This document shows, in pieces, positions 1 to 8,862 of a DNA stretch of 64,000 nucleotides (the first letter of the stretch is position 1; every line of letters begins with the position of its first letter). Source of the stretch: Flavobacteriia bacterium (GTDB lineage Bacteria > Bacteroidota > Bacteroidia > Flavobacteriales_D > Crocinitomicaceae). Position numbers and translations under genes: made by a program. A model generated the notes under the pieces. It had not been told where the DNA came from. It worked only from the letters and a program-made list of their open reading frames with translations, and made no database searches. The stretch is taken from the NCBI GenBank assembly GCA_947463445.1, contig CANHRS010000006.1, positions 1 through 64,000 of the forward strand, read 5' to 3'.

Positions 1-1
1 A

Positions 2-118
2 ATAACTGTTGAGTATTCAATTACAGAATATGGCAAGACACTTTCGTCCTTGATTGATGAATTGGCAAACTGGGGTATTGAATATCGAAAGTCTGTCTAT
101 GAGAAAGGAAATAATTAA
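2..118 (+). CDS. HxlR-family transcriptional regulator, C-terminal fragment (truncated by window start)
   Basis: Translation ITVEYSITEYGKTLSSLIDELANWGIEYRKSVYEKGNN* resembles the HxlR winged-helix C-terminus (VEYSLTxxGxxLxPxLxxLxxWG). Confidence 0.65.
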   Translation: MTVEYSITEYGKTLSSLIDELANWGIEYRKSVYEKGNN

Positions 119-285
119 TTAGTTCTTAAATTGAATTGTCGGGAAGGTTTGGGTGGTCTGTCATACTTGCCGCTAACTTATATATATGCGCAACTTCATA
201 AGACCTAAACATCCATTTTGGGTGAATAGGCGCTATAAGTTTAATTGTTCTATAAATTTAATATTTTATATGTAAACTACAAACC

Positions 286-315
286 AAAAAAGCCCTACAT
301 CTTTGTAAGGCTTTA
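286..315 (-). terminator. Rho-independent terminator downstream of fabF
   Basis: Minus strand AAAGCCTTACA-AAGA-TGTAGGGCTTTTTT, one mismatch in the stem, T-run at the 3' end, just after the fabF stop. Confidence 0.7.
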
Positions 316-335
316 ACTATCATTTTTATATCGTA

Positions 336-1580
336 TTATTTCTCAAACTTCTTAAATATCACCGAAGCAATATGTCCGCCAAATCCAAAGGTATTACTCA
401 TCGCATACGTTAATTTTTTTGGTTCCGCTTTCGCCAATGGGAAGTGGAACAAATCTTTGTATGCAGGTTCAATTTCTGTGGTATTGATGGTTGGTGGAAC
501 CATGTCGTCTTGCAAGGCTTTGATACAAGCAATGGCTTCAATCGCTCCTGCAGCACCTAACAAGTGTCCCGTCATCGATTTTGTTCCGGAAATACTTAAA
601 GATTTACGTTCACCAAACACACGTTTCGCAGCAATCAATTCACTCACATCTCCTTGTGGGGTAGAGGTAGCGTGCATGTTGATGTAGTCGATGTCTGCTG
701 GTGTAATTTCCGCTTCTTCTAACGCCAATTCCATTCCAAGAACTGCGCCTTCCCCTTCTGGGTGTGTTCCTGTTAAATGATAAGCATCTGCAGCCATTCC
801 ACCACCTACTACTTCTCCAAGAATAGTTGCACCACGTTTTACTGCATGCTCGTATTCTTCTAAAATGATTGCTCCAGCACCTTCCCCCATCACAAATCCA
901 TCACGGTGTACGTCAAATGGTCTAGATGCAGTGCTATAGTCGTCGTTGCGTTTCGATAATGCTTGCGCAGAAGAGAATCCGCCTATCGCAGCTTGGTTAA
1001 TCGCTGCTTCCGAACCACCGGAAATAATGATATCCGCCTTGTTCCAACGAATGTAGTTGAACGCGTCAATCAATGCGGTATTGGAAGTGGCACATGCGGA
1101 AACAGGACAATAATTCACCCCACGTAATCCATATTTAATCGAAATAACTCCAGAGGCAATATCTACCAATATTCTTGGGATAAAGAAAGGTGTAAATCGC
1201 GGTGTACCATCCCCCTGACAAAATTCCATCATTTGGTCTTGGAAGGTTTGAATTCCCCCATTTCCAGAACCCCAAATTACCCCAATACGGTTGCAATTTA
1301 AGTTTTCGAAATCCAAGTTTGCTTGTTTCACCGCTTCATCTACGGATACCAAAGCATATTGTGTAAATGGATCGTATTTGCGAATTTCCTTTACATCAAA
1401 ATGTGCTTTTGCATCGTATCCTTTCAATTCGCAAGCGAATGTCGTTTTATATTTTTCGGTGTCAAATTTGGTAATTGGACTAGCGCCACTCACCCCATTT
1501 TTTAGATTCGTCCAGTATTCTTCTACAGAATTTCCAATTGGTGTCAATGCACCCATTCCTGTGATTACAACTCTTCTCAT
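336..1580 (-). CDS. fabF: Beta-ketoacyl-ACP synthase II
   Basis: MRRVVITGMGALTPIGN start, CxSACATS active site, GTKSMTGHLLGAAGAIEA and NTFGFGGHIASVIF motifs. Confidence 0.97.
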   Translation of the reverse strand: MRRVVITGMGALTPIGNSVEEYWTNLKNGVSGASPITKFDTEKYKTTFACELKGYDAKAHFDVKEIRKYDPFTQYALVSVDEAVKQANLDFENLNCNRIGVIWGSGNGGIQTFQDQMMEFCQGDGTPRFTPFFIPRILVDIASGVISIKYGLRGVNYCPVSACATSNTALIDAFNYIRWNKADIIISGGSEAAINQAAIGGFSSAQALSKRNDDYSTASRPFDVHRDGFVMGEGAGAIILEEYEHAVKRGATILGEVVGGGMAADAYHLTGTHPEGEGAVLGMELALEEAEITPADIDYINMHATSTPQGDVSELIAAKRVFGERKSLSISGTKSMTGHLLGAAGAIEAIACIKALQDDMVPPTINTTEIEPAYKDLFHFPLAKAEPKKLTYAMSNTFGFGGHIASVIFKKFEK

Positions 1581-1680
1581 AATACTTTATTTATACTTTG
1601 CTTTATGTCAACTTTGCCAGACGCAGCAGGTCATATTAAATACAAAGTGTCTTACTTAAATATAGTAAATTATATAATAG

Positions 1681-1800
1681 TAAGTTTATTTTAAAAGATA
1701 AAATTCGAGGCGGTTAAGAATTTTATCCCGCAGTTTACTTTAGTAAATGAGGAATGAAATTCGCAAGCCAACGAAGAAGTTTGTTTTTAAAATAGACTTA
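1681..1800. repeat. 120-bp near-complete imperfect palindrome (MITE/REP-like element)
   Basis: Left half TAAGTTTATTTTAAAA...GAATTTTATCCCGCAGTTTACT against reverse complement of right half TAAGTCTATTTTAAAA...GAATTTCATTCC-TCATTTACT; centre near 1740/1741. Confidence 0.75.
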
Positions 1801-2100
1801 CAAAAATCCTAATTCTAGTTTTGCCTCTTCAGACATCATATCCTTATCCCAAGTGGGTTCAAATACAATATTCACCTTACACGAAGCAACACCTTCCACA
1901 GATGCTACTTTGTCTTCTACCTCCTTCGGCATCGTTTCTGCCACAGGACAATTTGGGGAAGTTAAAGTCATGTCAATCTCCACATGGTTTTCAGGAGAAA
2001 TTTTCACTTCATAAATCAATCCTAATTCATATACATCCACAGGAATTTCTGGATCGTATATGGTTTTTAGCATGTCAACAATTTTGTTTTCTAATTCCAT
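1798..2100 (-). CDS. DUF59/MIP18-family Fe-S assembly protein (SufT/PaaD-like)
   Basis: IYDPEIPVDVYELGLIYEV and MTLTSPNCPVAETMP are typical of the DUF59 family; last gene of the suf cluster. Confidence 0.9.
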   Translation of the reverse strand: MELENKIVDMLKTIYDPEIPVDVYELGLIYEVKISPENHVEIDMTLTSPNCPVAETMPKEVEDKVASVEGVASCKVNIVFEPTWDKDMMSEEAKLELGFL

Positions 2101-2106
2101 CCTATT

Positions 2107-2529
2107 TTATTTTGTAGTGCCAAGGGCTACTAATGATGCCATTTTCATTTTTTTTACCATACTCGCTAAACCGTTTGATCGGGTAGGAGAGAGGTGTTCA
2201 TGCAAGCCAATACGATCGATGAAAAACAATTCATTTTTAAGAATTTCTTCTGGCGTTTCATTGTCCAATACGCGAATAAGCAAGCCAATAATTCCTTTCG
2301 TAATTATCGCGTCAGAATCTGCTTTGAAGTGCATAGTACCTTCCCGAAATTCTGCATCTAACCAAACTTTCGACTGACATCCTTCAATGATGCGGTCTTC
2401 TGTTTTTTTATCGTCCGCTATTTTTGGTAAATCTTTTCCTAACTCGATGAGGTACTCGTATTTCTCCATCCAATCGTCGTAGATTGCAAAGTCCTCAATG
2501 ACCTCTTCTTGTTTTTCTTGTAGTGTCAT
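2107..2529 (-). CDS. sufE: SufE-family cysteine desulfuration protein
   Basis: YEYLIELGKDLP, IIEGCQSKVWL, SDAIITKGIIGLLIRV; next to sufS. Confidence 0.93.
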   Translation of the reverse strand: MTLQEKQEEVIEDFAIYDDWMEKYEYLIELGKDLPKIADDKKTEDRIIEGCQSKVWLDAEFREGTMHFKADSDAIITKGIIGLLIRVLDNETPEEILKNELFFIDRIGLHEHLSPTRSNGLASMVKKMKMASLVALGTTK

Positions 2530-2535
2530 AGTGCG

Positions 2536-3771
2536 TTATTTAAGCATCGTAATGGCTTTTTCCAAAGCGCCGATAAAAGTGTCTATTTCTTGTTTGGTAT
2601 TGTAAAATGCAAACGATGCACGCACAGTCCCTGGAATACGATAAAAATCCATCAATGGTTGGGTGCAATGATGTCCCGTACGTACAGCAATACCTTGTTT
2701 ATCCAACAAAGTACCCAAATCAAACGGATGTATTCCATCGATAACAAACGATACAACACTTGTTTTCTTTTTAGATTCACCAACAATGTGTAAGCCCTCA
2801 AACGTTAACAATAAGTCATGCGCATAATCTGCTAATTCTAATTCATGACGTTCAATGTCTTCGATGTTAAATTGACTCAAATATTCAATGGCTTTCCCCA
2901 AACATATAGCACCTGCAATATGTGGTGTGCCGGCTTCAAATTTGAAAGGTAATTCGTTATACGTTGTTTTTTCGAATGTCACTTTCGCAATCATATCGCC
3001 ACCACCTTGGTAGGGAGGCATTTTATTTAAAAGTGCTTCTTTACCATATAATACGCCAATACCAGTTGGACCAAATACTTTATGTCCGGAGAATGCAAAG
3101 AAATCACAATCTAATTCCTGTACATCAATCTTGGTATGTTGGATACTTTGTGCACCGTCGATGAGTACTTTTGCACCAACAGCATGCGCGCTAATAATCA
3201 TTTTTTTGATTGGGTTGATTGTTCCAAGCGTATTGGAAATGTGGGTAACCGAAACTAATTTCGTTTTTGGGGAAAGTAATTTCTCATATTCCTCCAATAA
3301 TAAATCCCCTTTTTTACTAATTGGAATTACTTTTAGTACACAGCCAACGCGTTCACATAGCATTTGCCAAGGAACAATGTTGGAATGGTGTTCCATGTGA
3401 GAAATAATAATTTCATCACCCGCTTGTAACAAAGCACCAAAAGAATTTGCTACTAGATTAATACTATCGGTAGTTCCTTTCGTGAAAATGATTTCGTGCG
3501 TATGTTTTGCGTGAATATAGTTAGCGATAGTTGCGCGTGCTGCCTCATATTCATTGGTCGCCTTTTGACTTAAGTGATGGACACCTCGGTGAATATTCGC
3601 ATTGTTTTTGGTGTAATATAAATTGATTGCGTCAATAACCGATTGTGGTTTTTGAGAGGTCGCACCATTATCAAAATAAATCAAATTTTTCCCATAAATG
3701 GTTTGACGTAATGCAGGAAAATCTTCTCTAACTTCTCTACTGGATAATTTTCTTTTAGGACGTGTTTCCAT
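2536..3771 (-). CDS. sufS: Cysteine desulfurase, SufS type
   Basis: YFDNGATSQKP, HHSNIVPWQ, SGHKVFGPTGIGVLYG (PLP lysine), RTGHHCTQPLM (active-site Cys). Confidence 0.97.
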   Translation of the reverse strand: METRPKRKLSSREVREDFPALRQTIYGKNLIYFDNGATSQKPQSVIDAINLYYTKNNANIHRGVHHLSQKATNEYEAARATIANYIHAKHTHEIIFTKGTTDSINLVANSFGALLQAGDEIIISHMEHHSNIVPWQMLCERVGCVLKVIPISKKGDLLLEEYEKLLSPKTKLVSVTHISNTLGTINPIKKMIISAHAVGAKVLIDGAQSIQHTKIDVQELDCDFFAFSGHKVFGPTGIGVLYGKEALLNKMPPYQGGGDMIAKVTFEKTTYNELPFKFEAGTPHIAGAICLGKAIEYLSQFNIEDIERHELELADYAHDLLLTFEGLHIVGESKKKTSVVSFVIDGIHPFDLGTLLDKQGIAVRTGHHCTQPLMDFYRIPGTVRASFAFYNTKQEIDTFIGALEKAITMLK

Positions 3772-3792
3772 TTGGTGAAATGTTTGTTTAAG

Positions 3793-4527
3793 TTAGTTAT
3801 TTTTTTTCAACCACATTAAAAATTCGCGATTACCATCTCCACCTAATAATGGGGATTCAATGCTCTCTTGAACGGTAAAATTACTACGCAAAGCATACGT
3901 TTTTACCTGTTCTAAAATTTCAGGATATAGTTTTTGGTTTTTTACAATTCCTTTTTTGGAAATGTTTTCTCTTCCTGCTTCAAATTGTGGTTTTACCAAT
4001 GCGATAATATCGCCACCCATAGTGATAAATGGGTGTAAGAAAGGAAATATTTTTTCAAGCGAAATAAAGGAAACATCAATTACGATGATTCCTACTTGTT
4101 CCGGAATATGGCGTAAGGTTAATTCACGCGCATGGGTTTGTTGTAAATCGATAACCTTTGGGTTGGATTTAATACGTTCGTGTAATTGGTTTGTGCCAAC
4201 ATCCACACAATATACTTTGGCAATATCTTTACTTAATAATACCTCCGTAAATCCGCCTGTTGAAGCGCCAAGGTCCATGGCTGTTTTTCCTGCTACTGGA
4301 ATATCCCAAGTTTCTAAGGCTTTTAATAATTTTAAAGCACCGCGAGATACCCATGGTAATTCTTCTTCAATCAGTTCTATAACTGCTGTTTCAGCGATTT
4401 TTTTTCCAGGTTTATTGATTAATTTCCCATCGACTTTTACACCAACTTCTTCAATCATTTTTTCTGCTCGAACGCGAGTAGAAATTAAACCTCTGTTTAC
4501 TAGTATTTTATCTAATCGCTCTTCCAT
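3793..4527 (-). CDS. tlyA: TlyA-family RNA methyltransferase (S4 domain plus FtsJ-like domain)
   Basis: RLDKILVNRGLISTRVRAEKMIEEVGVKVDG (S4), AMDLGASTGGFTEVLL (SAM motif), IALVKPQFEAGRE. Confidence 0.93.
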   Translation of the reverse strand: MEERLDKILVNRGLISTRVRAEKMIEEVGVKVDGKLINKPGKKIAETAVIELIEEELPWVSRGALKLLKALETWDIPVAGKTAMDLGASTGGFTEVLLSKDIAKVYCVDVGTNQLHERIKSNPKVIDLQQTHARELTLRHIPEQVGIIVIDVSFISLEKIFPFLHPFITMGGDIIALVKPQFEAGRENISKKGIVKNQKLYPEILEQVKTYALRSNFTVQESIESPLLGGDGNREFLMWLKKNN

Positions 4528-4534
4528 GTAGCGT

Positions 4535-5812
4535 TTACCCTTTATTTACACCTAACTTATTGTTTACAAGTGTTGTCACTTTTTCTTTTACTGCTTCAGA
4601 AGTAAATTTATCGAGTACGTCACCTATAAATCCATGTAAAAGTAAACTTTTTGCTGATTTTTCTGAAATTCCGCGAGCACGTAAATAGAAAATCGCTTCT
4701 TCGTCAATTTGCCCAGTGGTAGAACCATGTGAACATTTCACATCATCCGCATAAATCTCTAATTCTGGTTTGGAGTTCATGGAAGCGTTATCACTCAACA
4801 ATACGTTTGCATTGGATTGAAATGCATTAATTTTTTGTGCGTCTTGGCGAACAAACACTTTCCCATTAAACACACCCGTCGACGCATCATCCAATACGCC
4901 TTTGTATAATTCATTCGAAATACAATGTGCTACTTTATGGTCTACGGTAGTATGGTTGTCAACTACTTGTTTGTCATTTAATAAATAGGTTCCAAAAAGA
5001 TTTGTCTCCGCATTTTCACCGATAACCTGCACATGTACATTGTTGCGTACAATGGATCCGGAAAAGGTAGAGGTGGTTAAGGTAAAAGTAGAATCACGTT
5101 CTTGGATTACTTGTTCTGTACCAATGTGAAAATCACCCGCACCTTCCGCTTGAATTTTGTCTACAAACAATTTTGCGTTTTGTTCGAGATGAATTTCACT
5201 GATGGTGTTTGTAAAGTTTTGCGAAGAATTTTCTCCATAATAACTAAACGTAATATGCGCTTGTGTATTTTCAAGTGCATGGATGATATTACGCGTACTA
5301 GCGATGTTGTTCGAACCAGTTGTCAAATGAATAATTTGAATACTTTGTTTAGCGGCAATATTTTTAGAGATGCTAATCGCAACACCATCTGTCGCATAAT
5401 ACGTATTGATTGCATTAAAAATTTCACCTTCCACAGCAATGTTTTTGGTAGAATTTTCAGCAATCCATTCCGGAGAAACTTGACTTAATGGACTTACTTG
5501 CAGTCCTGTTTCCGGAATAATTTCGGATAAAGTTTCGGAGTAAAATCCATTAATAAATACCAAAATAGATCCCGTTAATCCTTCTATTTTATAATTTTCG
5601 ATAGACGGTATTTCAGAAGAAATTTGTATCGCAAAATGAGCGTTTGCAATACGTGCAGTACGCGTGTATTTCCATGCTTCTGTACGTGTAGTTGGAAAAA
5701 CATTTTGAGAAAGGGTTGCAAATGCAAGTGCTCTTTGTGTTTCTGGAATTACTAATTTAACTCCTTCCAATGCAATACGTTCGTGAAATTTAGTGATTTG
5801 ATCCATGTTCAA
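4535..5812 (-). CDS. sufD: Fe-S cluster assembly protein SufD
   Basis: RTEAWKYTRTARI, NAFQSNANVLLSDNASMNSKPELEIYADDVKCSHGSTTGQID, ARGISEKSAKSLLLHGF. Confidence 0.96.
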   Translation of the reverse strand: MNMDQITKFHERIALEGVKLVIPETQRALAFATLSQNVFPTTRTEAWKYTRTARIANAHFAIQISSEIPSIENYKIEGLTGSILVFINGFYSETLSEIIPETGLQVSPLSQVSPEWIAENSTKNIAVEGEIFNAINTYYATDGVAISISKNIAAKQSIQIIHLTTGSNNIASTRNIIHALENTQAHITFSYYGENSSQNFTNTISEIHLEQNAKLFVDKIQAEGAGDFHIGTEQVIQERDSTFTLTTSTFSGSIVRNNVHVQVIGENAETNLFGTYLLNDKQVVDNHTTVDHKVAHCISNELYKGVLDDASTGVFNGKVFVRQDAQKINAFQSNANVLLSDNASMNSKPELEIYADDVKCSHGSTTGQIDEEAIFYLRARGISEKSAKSLLLHGFIGDVLDKFTSEAVKEKVTTLVNNKLGVNKG

Positions 5813-5851
5813 ATTCGATGTAAATTCAATTATTCATTTTTAATATCCTCG

Positions 5852-5945
5852 TAGGCTGATGCTCCCATAGGTTTAGGCTCTCGAAACCTAACTTTTCCTC
5901 AGCCTGAGGTTTCGTATGCTGAGGTTCTCGAAGCATCGAAGCCTA
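5852..5945. repeat. 94-bp palindromic intergenic element in the sufC-sufD gap
   Basis: Ends TAGGCTGATGCT (5852-5863) and AGCATCGAAGCCTA (5932-5945) are inverted repeats apart from a 2-nt insertion; internal CCTCAGCCTGAGG palindrome at 5897-5909. Confidence 0.7.
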
Positions 5946-6695
5946 GTCAGCAAATTCAGCTTTAATCCAATCGTATCCTTTTTCTTCTAACTCTAAAGCC
6001 AATTCTTTTGGACCTGTTTTTACAATTCTTCCATTGTATAGTACGTGTACAAAGTCAGGAACGATATAATCTAGCAAACGTTGGTAGTGGGTAATAACGA
6101 TGGTTGCATTCTCTTTGGTTTTCAAGGTGTTTACCCCATTTGCCACGATACGTAATGCATCGATATCCAAACCAGAATCGGTCTCATCCAAGATGGATAA
6201 TTTTGGTTGTAACATCGCCATTTGAAAGATTTCGTTACGTTTTTTCTCACCTCCTGAAAAACCTTCGTTTACGGAACGCGATGCTAATTTTGCATCCAAT
6301 TCCACAATCTTAGATTTCTCACGCACCAATTGCATGAAGTCTTTTGCAGAAATTTGCTCCTCTCCTTTATATTCTCGGATTTCATTTAAGGCAGTACGCA
6401 AAAAGTTAATGTTTGAAACACCAGGGATTTCTACAGGATATTGGAAAGCTAAGAACAAACCTTCACGTGCACGATCTTCGGTAGATAGTTCCAATAAATC
6501 TTTACCGTCAAAATCTACAGATCCTGCTGTAATTTCATATTCTTCACGACCAGCAAGCACAGATGCCAAAGTACTCTTTCCAGCACCGTTAGGACCCATA
6601 ATTGCATGTACTTCACCAGCTTTAACTTCTAAATTTAATCCTTTTAGAATTTCTTTTCCTTCGATGGAAGCGTGTAAATCGTTTATTTTTATCAT
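5943..6695 (-). CDS. sufC: Fe-S cluster assembly ATPase SufC
   Basis: GPNGAGKSTLASVLAG Walker A, GFSGGEKKRNEIFQMA, LSILDETDSGLDIDAL. Confidence 0.97.
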   Translation of the reverse strand: MIKINDLHASIEGKEILKGLNLEVKAGEVHAIMGPNGAGKSTLASVLAGREEYEITAGSVDFDGKDLLELSTEDRAREGLFLAFQYPVEIPGVSNINFLRTALNEIREYKGEEQISAKDFMQLVREKSKIVELDAKLASRSVNEGFSGGEKKRNEIFQMAMLQPKLSILDETDSGLDIDALRIVANGVNTLKTKENATIVITHYQRLLDYIVPDFVHVLYNGRIVKTGPKELALELEEKGYDWIKAEFAD

Positions 6696-6725
6696 CTTAA
6701 AAAAATTTAATAATATTTGGTATCG

Positions 6726-6805
6726 TAGCTCTTTGTCGCGACAAAGAGTTGATGTGTCACTCTAAGCGGAGTCAAATCGTCACTCTGAGCGGAGTCAAAG
6801 AGCTA
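6726..6805. repeat. 80-bp MITE-like element with 10-bp terminal inverted repeats in the sufB-sufC gap
   Basis: TAGCTCTTTG (6726-6735) and CAAAGAGCTA (6796-6805) are perfect inverted repeats; 20-bp perfect palindrome CTCTTTGTCGCGACAAAGAG at 6729-6748; direct repeats GTCACTCT(A/G)AGCGGAGTCAAA. Confidence 0.78.
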
Positions 6806-8254
6806 TCCAACTGAACCTTCAAGGCTTATCGCCAACAATTTCTGTGCTTCCACAGCAAATTCCATCGGCAATTGGTTTAATACTTCCTTGCAGTATCCAT
6901 TCACAATCAAGCTTATCGCTTTTTCTTCACTTATTCCGCGTTGTAAACAATAGAATATTTGATCTTCTCCAATTTTGGAAGTGGTAGCTTCGTGTTCAAT
7001 TTTAGCACTGCTATTTTTACACTCGATGTATGGGAAAGTATGTGCACCACACGTATCTCCCATTAATAAGGAGTCGCATTGCGAAAAGTTTCGTGCGTTT
7101 TGCGCTTGCTTATGTATTTGAACAAGACCTCGGTAAGAGTTGTGCGACTTTCCAGCAGAAATTCCTTTAGAAATAATGGTACTCTTCGTATTTTTTCCAA
7201 GGTGAATCATCTTAGTTCCAGTATCCGCCTGTTGGAAGTTATTCGTTACTGCTACGGAGTAGAATTCACCAATCGAATGATCTCCTTTTAAGATACAGGA
7301 TGGATATTTCCAGGTTACTGCAGAACCAGTTTCCACTTGTGTCCATGAAATTTTAGCATTTTTCTCACAAATTCCACGTTTAGTCACAAAATTAAAAATC
7401 CCACCTTTCCCATCTTTATCTCCTGGATACCAGTTTTGTACGGTGGAGTATTTTATTTCAGCATCGTCCAAAGCAATTAATTCTACAACTGCAGCGTGCA
7501 ATTGATTTTCATCGCGTTGAGGAGCTGTACAACCTTCTAAGTAGGATACATAAGCACCTTGATCTGCAACTACTAGCGTACGCTCAAATTGTCCTGTTCC
7601 TCCTTCGTTGATTCGGAAGTAAGTAGACAATTCCATCGGACAACGAACTCCTTTTGGAATATAACAAAATGATCCATCCGTAAATACCGCGCCGTTAAGT
7701 GCAGCATAAAAATTATCGGTGTGTGGAACAACCGTTCCCATGTATTTTTTAACCAATTCCGGATACTCTTTTACTGCATCGGAAAAAGAACAAAAAATAA
7801 TGCCTAATTCACTTAATTTTTCTTTAAAAGAGGTTGCAACAGAAACAGAATCCATCACAAAGTCAACCGCCATGTTAGTGCCTGTCAAACGTTGTTGTTC
7901 GTCCATCGAAATCCCCAATTTTTTCATGGTTTCTTTCATTTCCGGCTCCACATCGTCCCAACTTTCATATTTCTTTTTCTGTTTTGGTGCAGAATAATAA
8001 ATAATATCTTGAAAGTTTGGTTTTTCGTAGGTAACATGTGCCCATTCTGGTTCAGTCATCGCTTGCCAAGCTTTGAAAGCGGTCAATCGATACTCTAACA
8101 ACCAAGATGGCTCTTCTTTCTTTGCAGAAATAAAACGAATAATGTCTTCATTCAATCCTTTCGGTGCTTGATCAGACTCAATATTGGTAACAAAACCAAA
8201 CTTATATTCTTGATTCTCTAAATCTTTTGCTAATTGATCTTCGGTATAACTCAT
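6803..8254 (-). CDS. sufB: Fe-S cluster assembly protein SufB
   Basis: [21 protein letters not shown] start; [51 protein letters not shown]. The longer track ORF (to 8338) would overlap sufA; the internal Met at 8254 fits the family N-terminus. Confidence 0.96.
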   Translation of the reverse strand: MSYTEDQLAKDLENQEYKFGFVTNIESDQAPKGLNEDIIRFISAKKEEPSWLLEYRLTAFKAWQAMTEPEWAHVTYEKPNFQDIIYYSAPKQKKKYESWDDVEPEMKETMKKLGISMDEQQRLTGTNMAVDFVMDSVSVATSFKEKLSELGIIFCSFSDAVKEYPELVKKYMGTVVPHTDNFYAALNGAVFTDGSFCYIPKGVRCPMELSTYFRINEGGTGQFERTLVVADQGAYVSYLEGCTAPQRDENQLHAAVVELIALDDAEIKYSTVQNWYPGDKDGKGGIFNFVTKRGICEKNAKISWTQVETGSAVTWKYPSCILKGDHSIGEFYSVAVTNNFQQADTGTKMIHLGKNTKSTIISKGISAGKSHNSYRGLVQIHKQAQNARNFSQCDSLLMGDTCGAHTFPYIECKNSSAKIEHEATTSKIGEDQIFYCLQRGISEEKAISLIVNGYCKEVLNQLPMEFAVEAQKLLAISLEGSVG

Positions 8255-8264
8255 ACTAGTTTTG

Positions 8265-8588
8265 TTAGATAGAAAAACTTTCCCCACATCCACAAGTTCT
8301 TCCTGCGTTCGGATTTTCAAAGACAAATCCTTTTCCATTCAATCCTCCTGAAAAATCAAGGGTTGTACCAATTAAATAGAGAAAACTTTTCTTATCTACA
8401 ACCACCTTCATGCCATTGTCTTCAAAGATTTTATCGTCTTCTTTATCTTCGTTGTCAAATTTTAACTGGTACATCAAACCAGAACAACCTCCACCTTCGA
8501 CACCAACACGGATGAAATATCCTTCTTTGTTTTCGTCTTCCATTAGTCTAATGGCTTGTTTCTTAGCGTTATCTGTTATTTTAATCAT
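8265..8588 (-). CDS. sufA: HesB/IscA-family Fe-S assembly protein (SufA-like)
   Basis: [14 protein letters not shown] and C-terminal CGCGESFSI, the conserved Cys motifs. Confidence 0.95.
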   Translation of the reverse strand: MIKITDNAKKQAIRLMEDENKEGYFIRVGVEGGGCSGLMYQLKFDNEDKEDDKIFEDNGMKVVVDKKSFLYLIGTTLDFSGGLNGKGFVFENPNAGRTCGCGESFSI

Positions 8589-8862
8589 AGGGATGAATCT
8601 TAAAAATGGTGTTATTTAGATTAATTATAAATAAAATAATTTTTCGGTACAAAAATACCCTTTTTGTGGTATTGAACCAATAAAAATTTCGTTTATAATT
8701 TATTTTTTTTTCAATTAATTCTGCACTAGACTTTTTCACGAAAATCAGAAGGTAAATTACGCAACCTTTTACCTTTATTAACGTACTAATTTTAATAAAT
8801 AATCTTATTTTTGAAGATTGTACAAGTTTTGATATTTCACAATCATAGATATACACAGTAAA

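Noticed and set aside
8255-8338. N-terminal extension of SufB in the ORF track
   Set aside because: Overlaps sufA; family N-terminus begins at the internal Met at 8254
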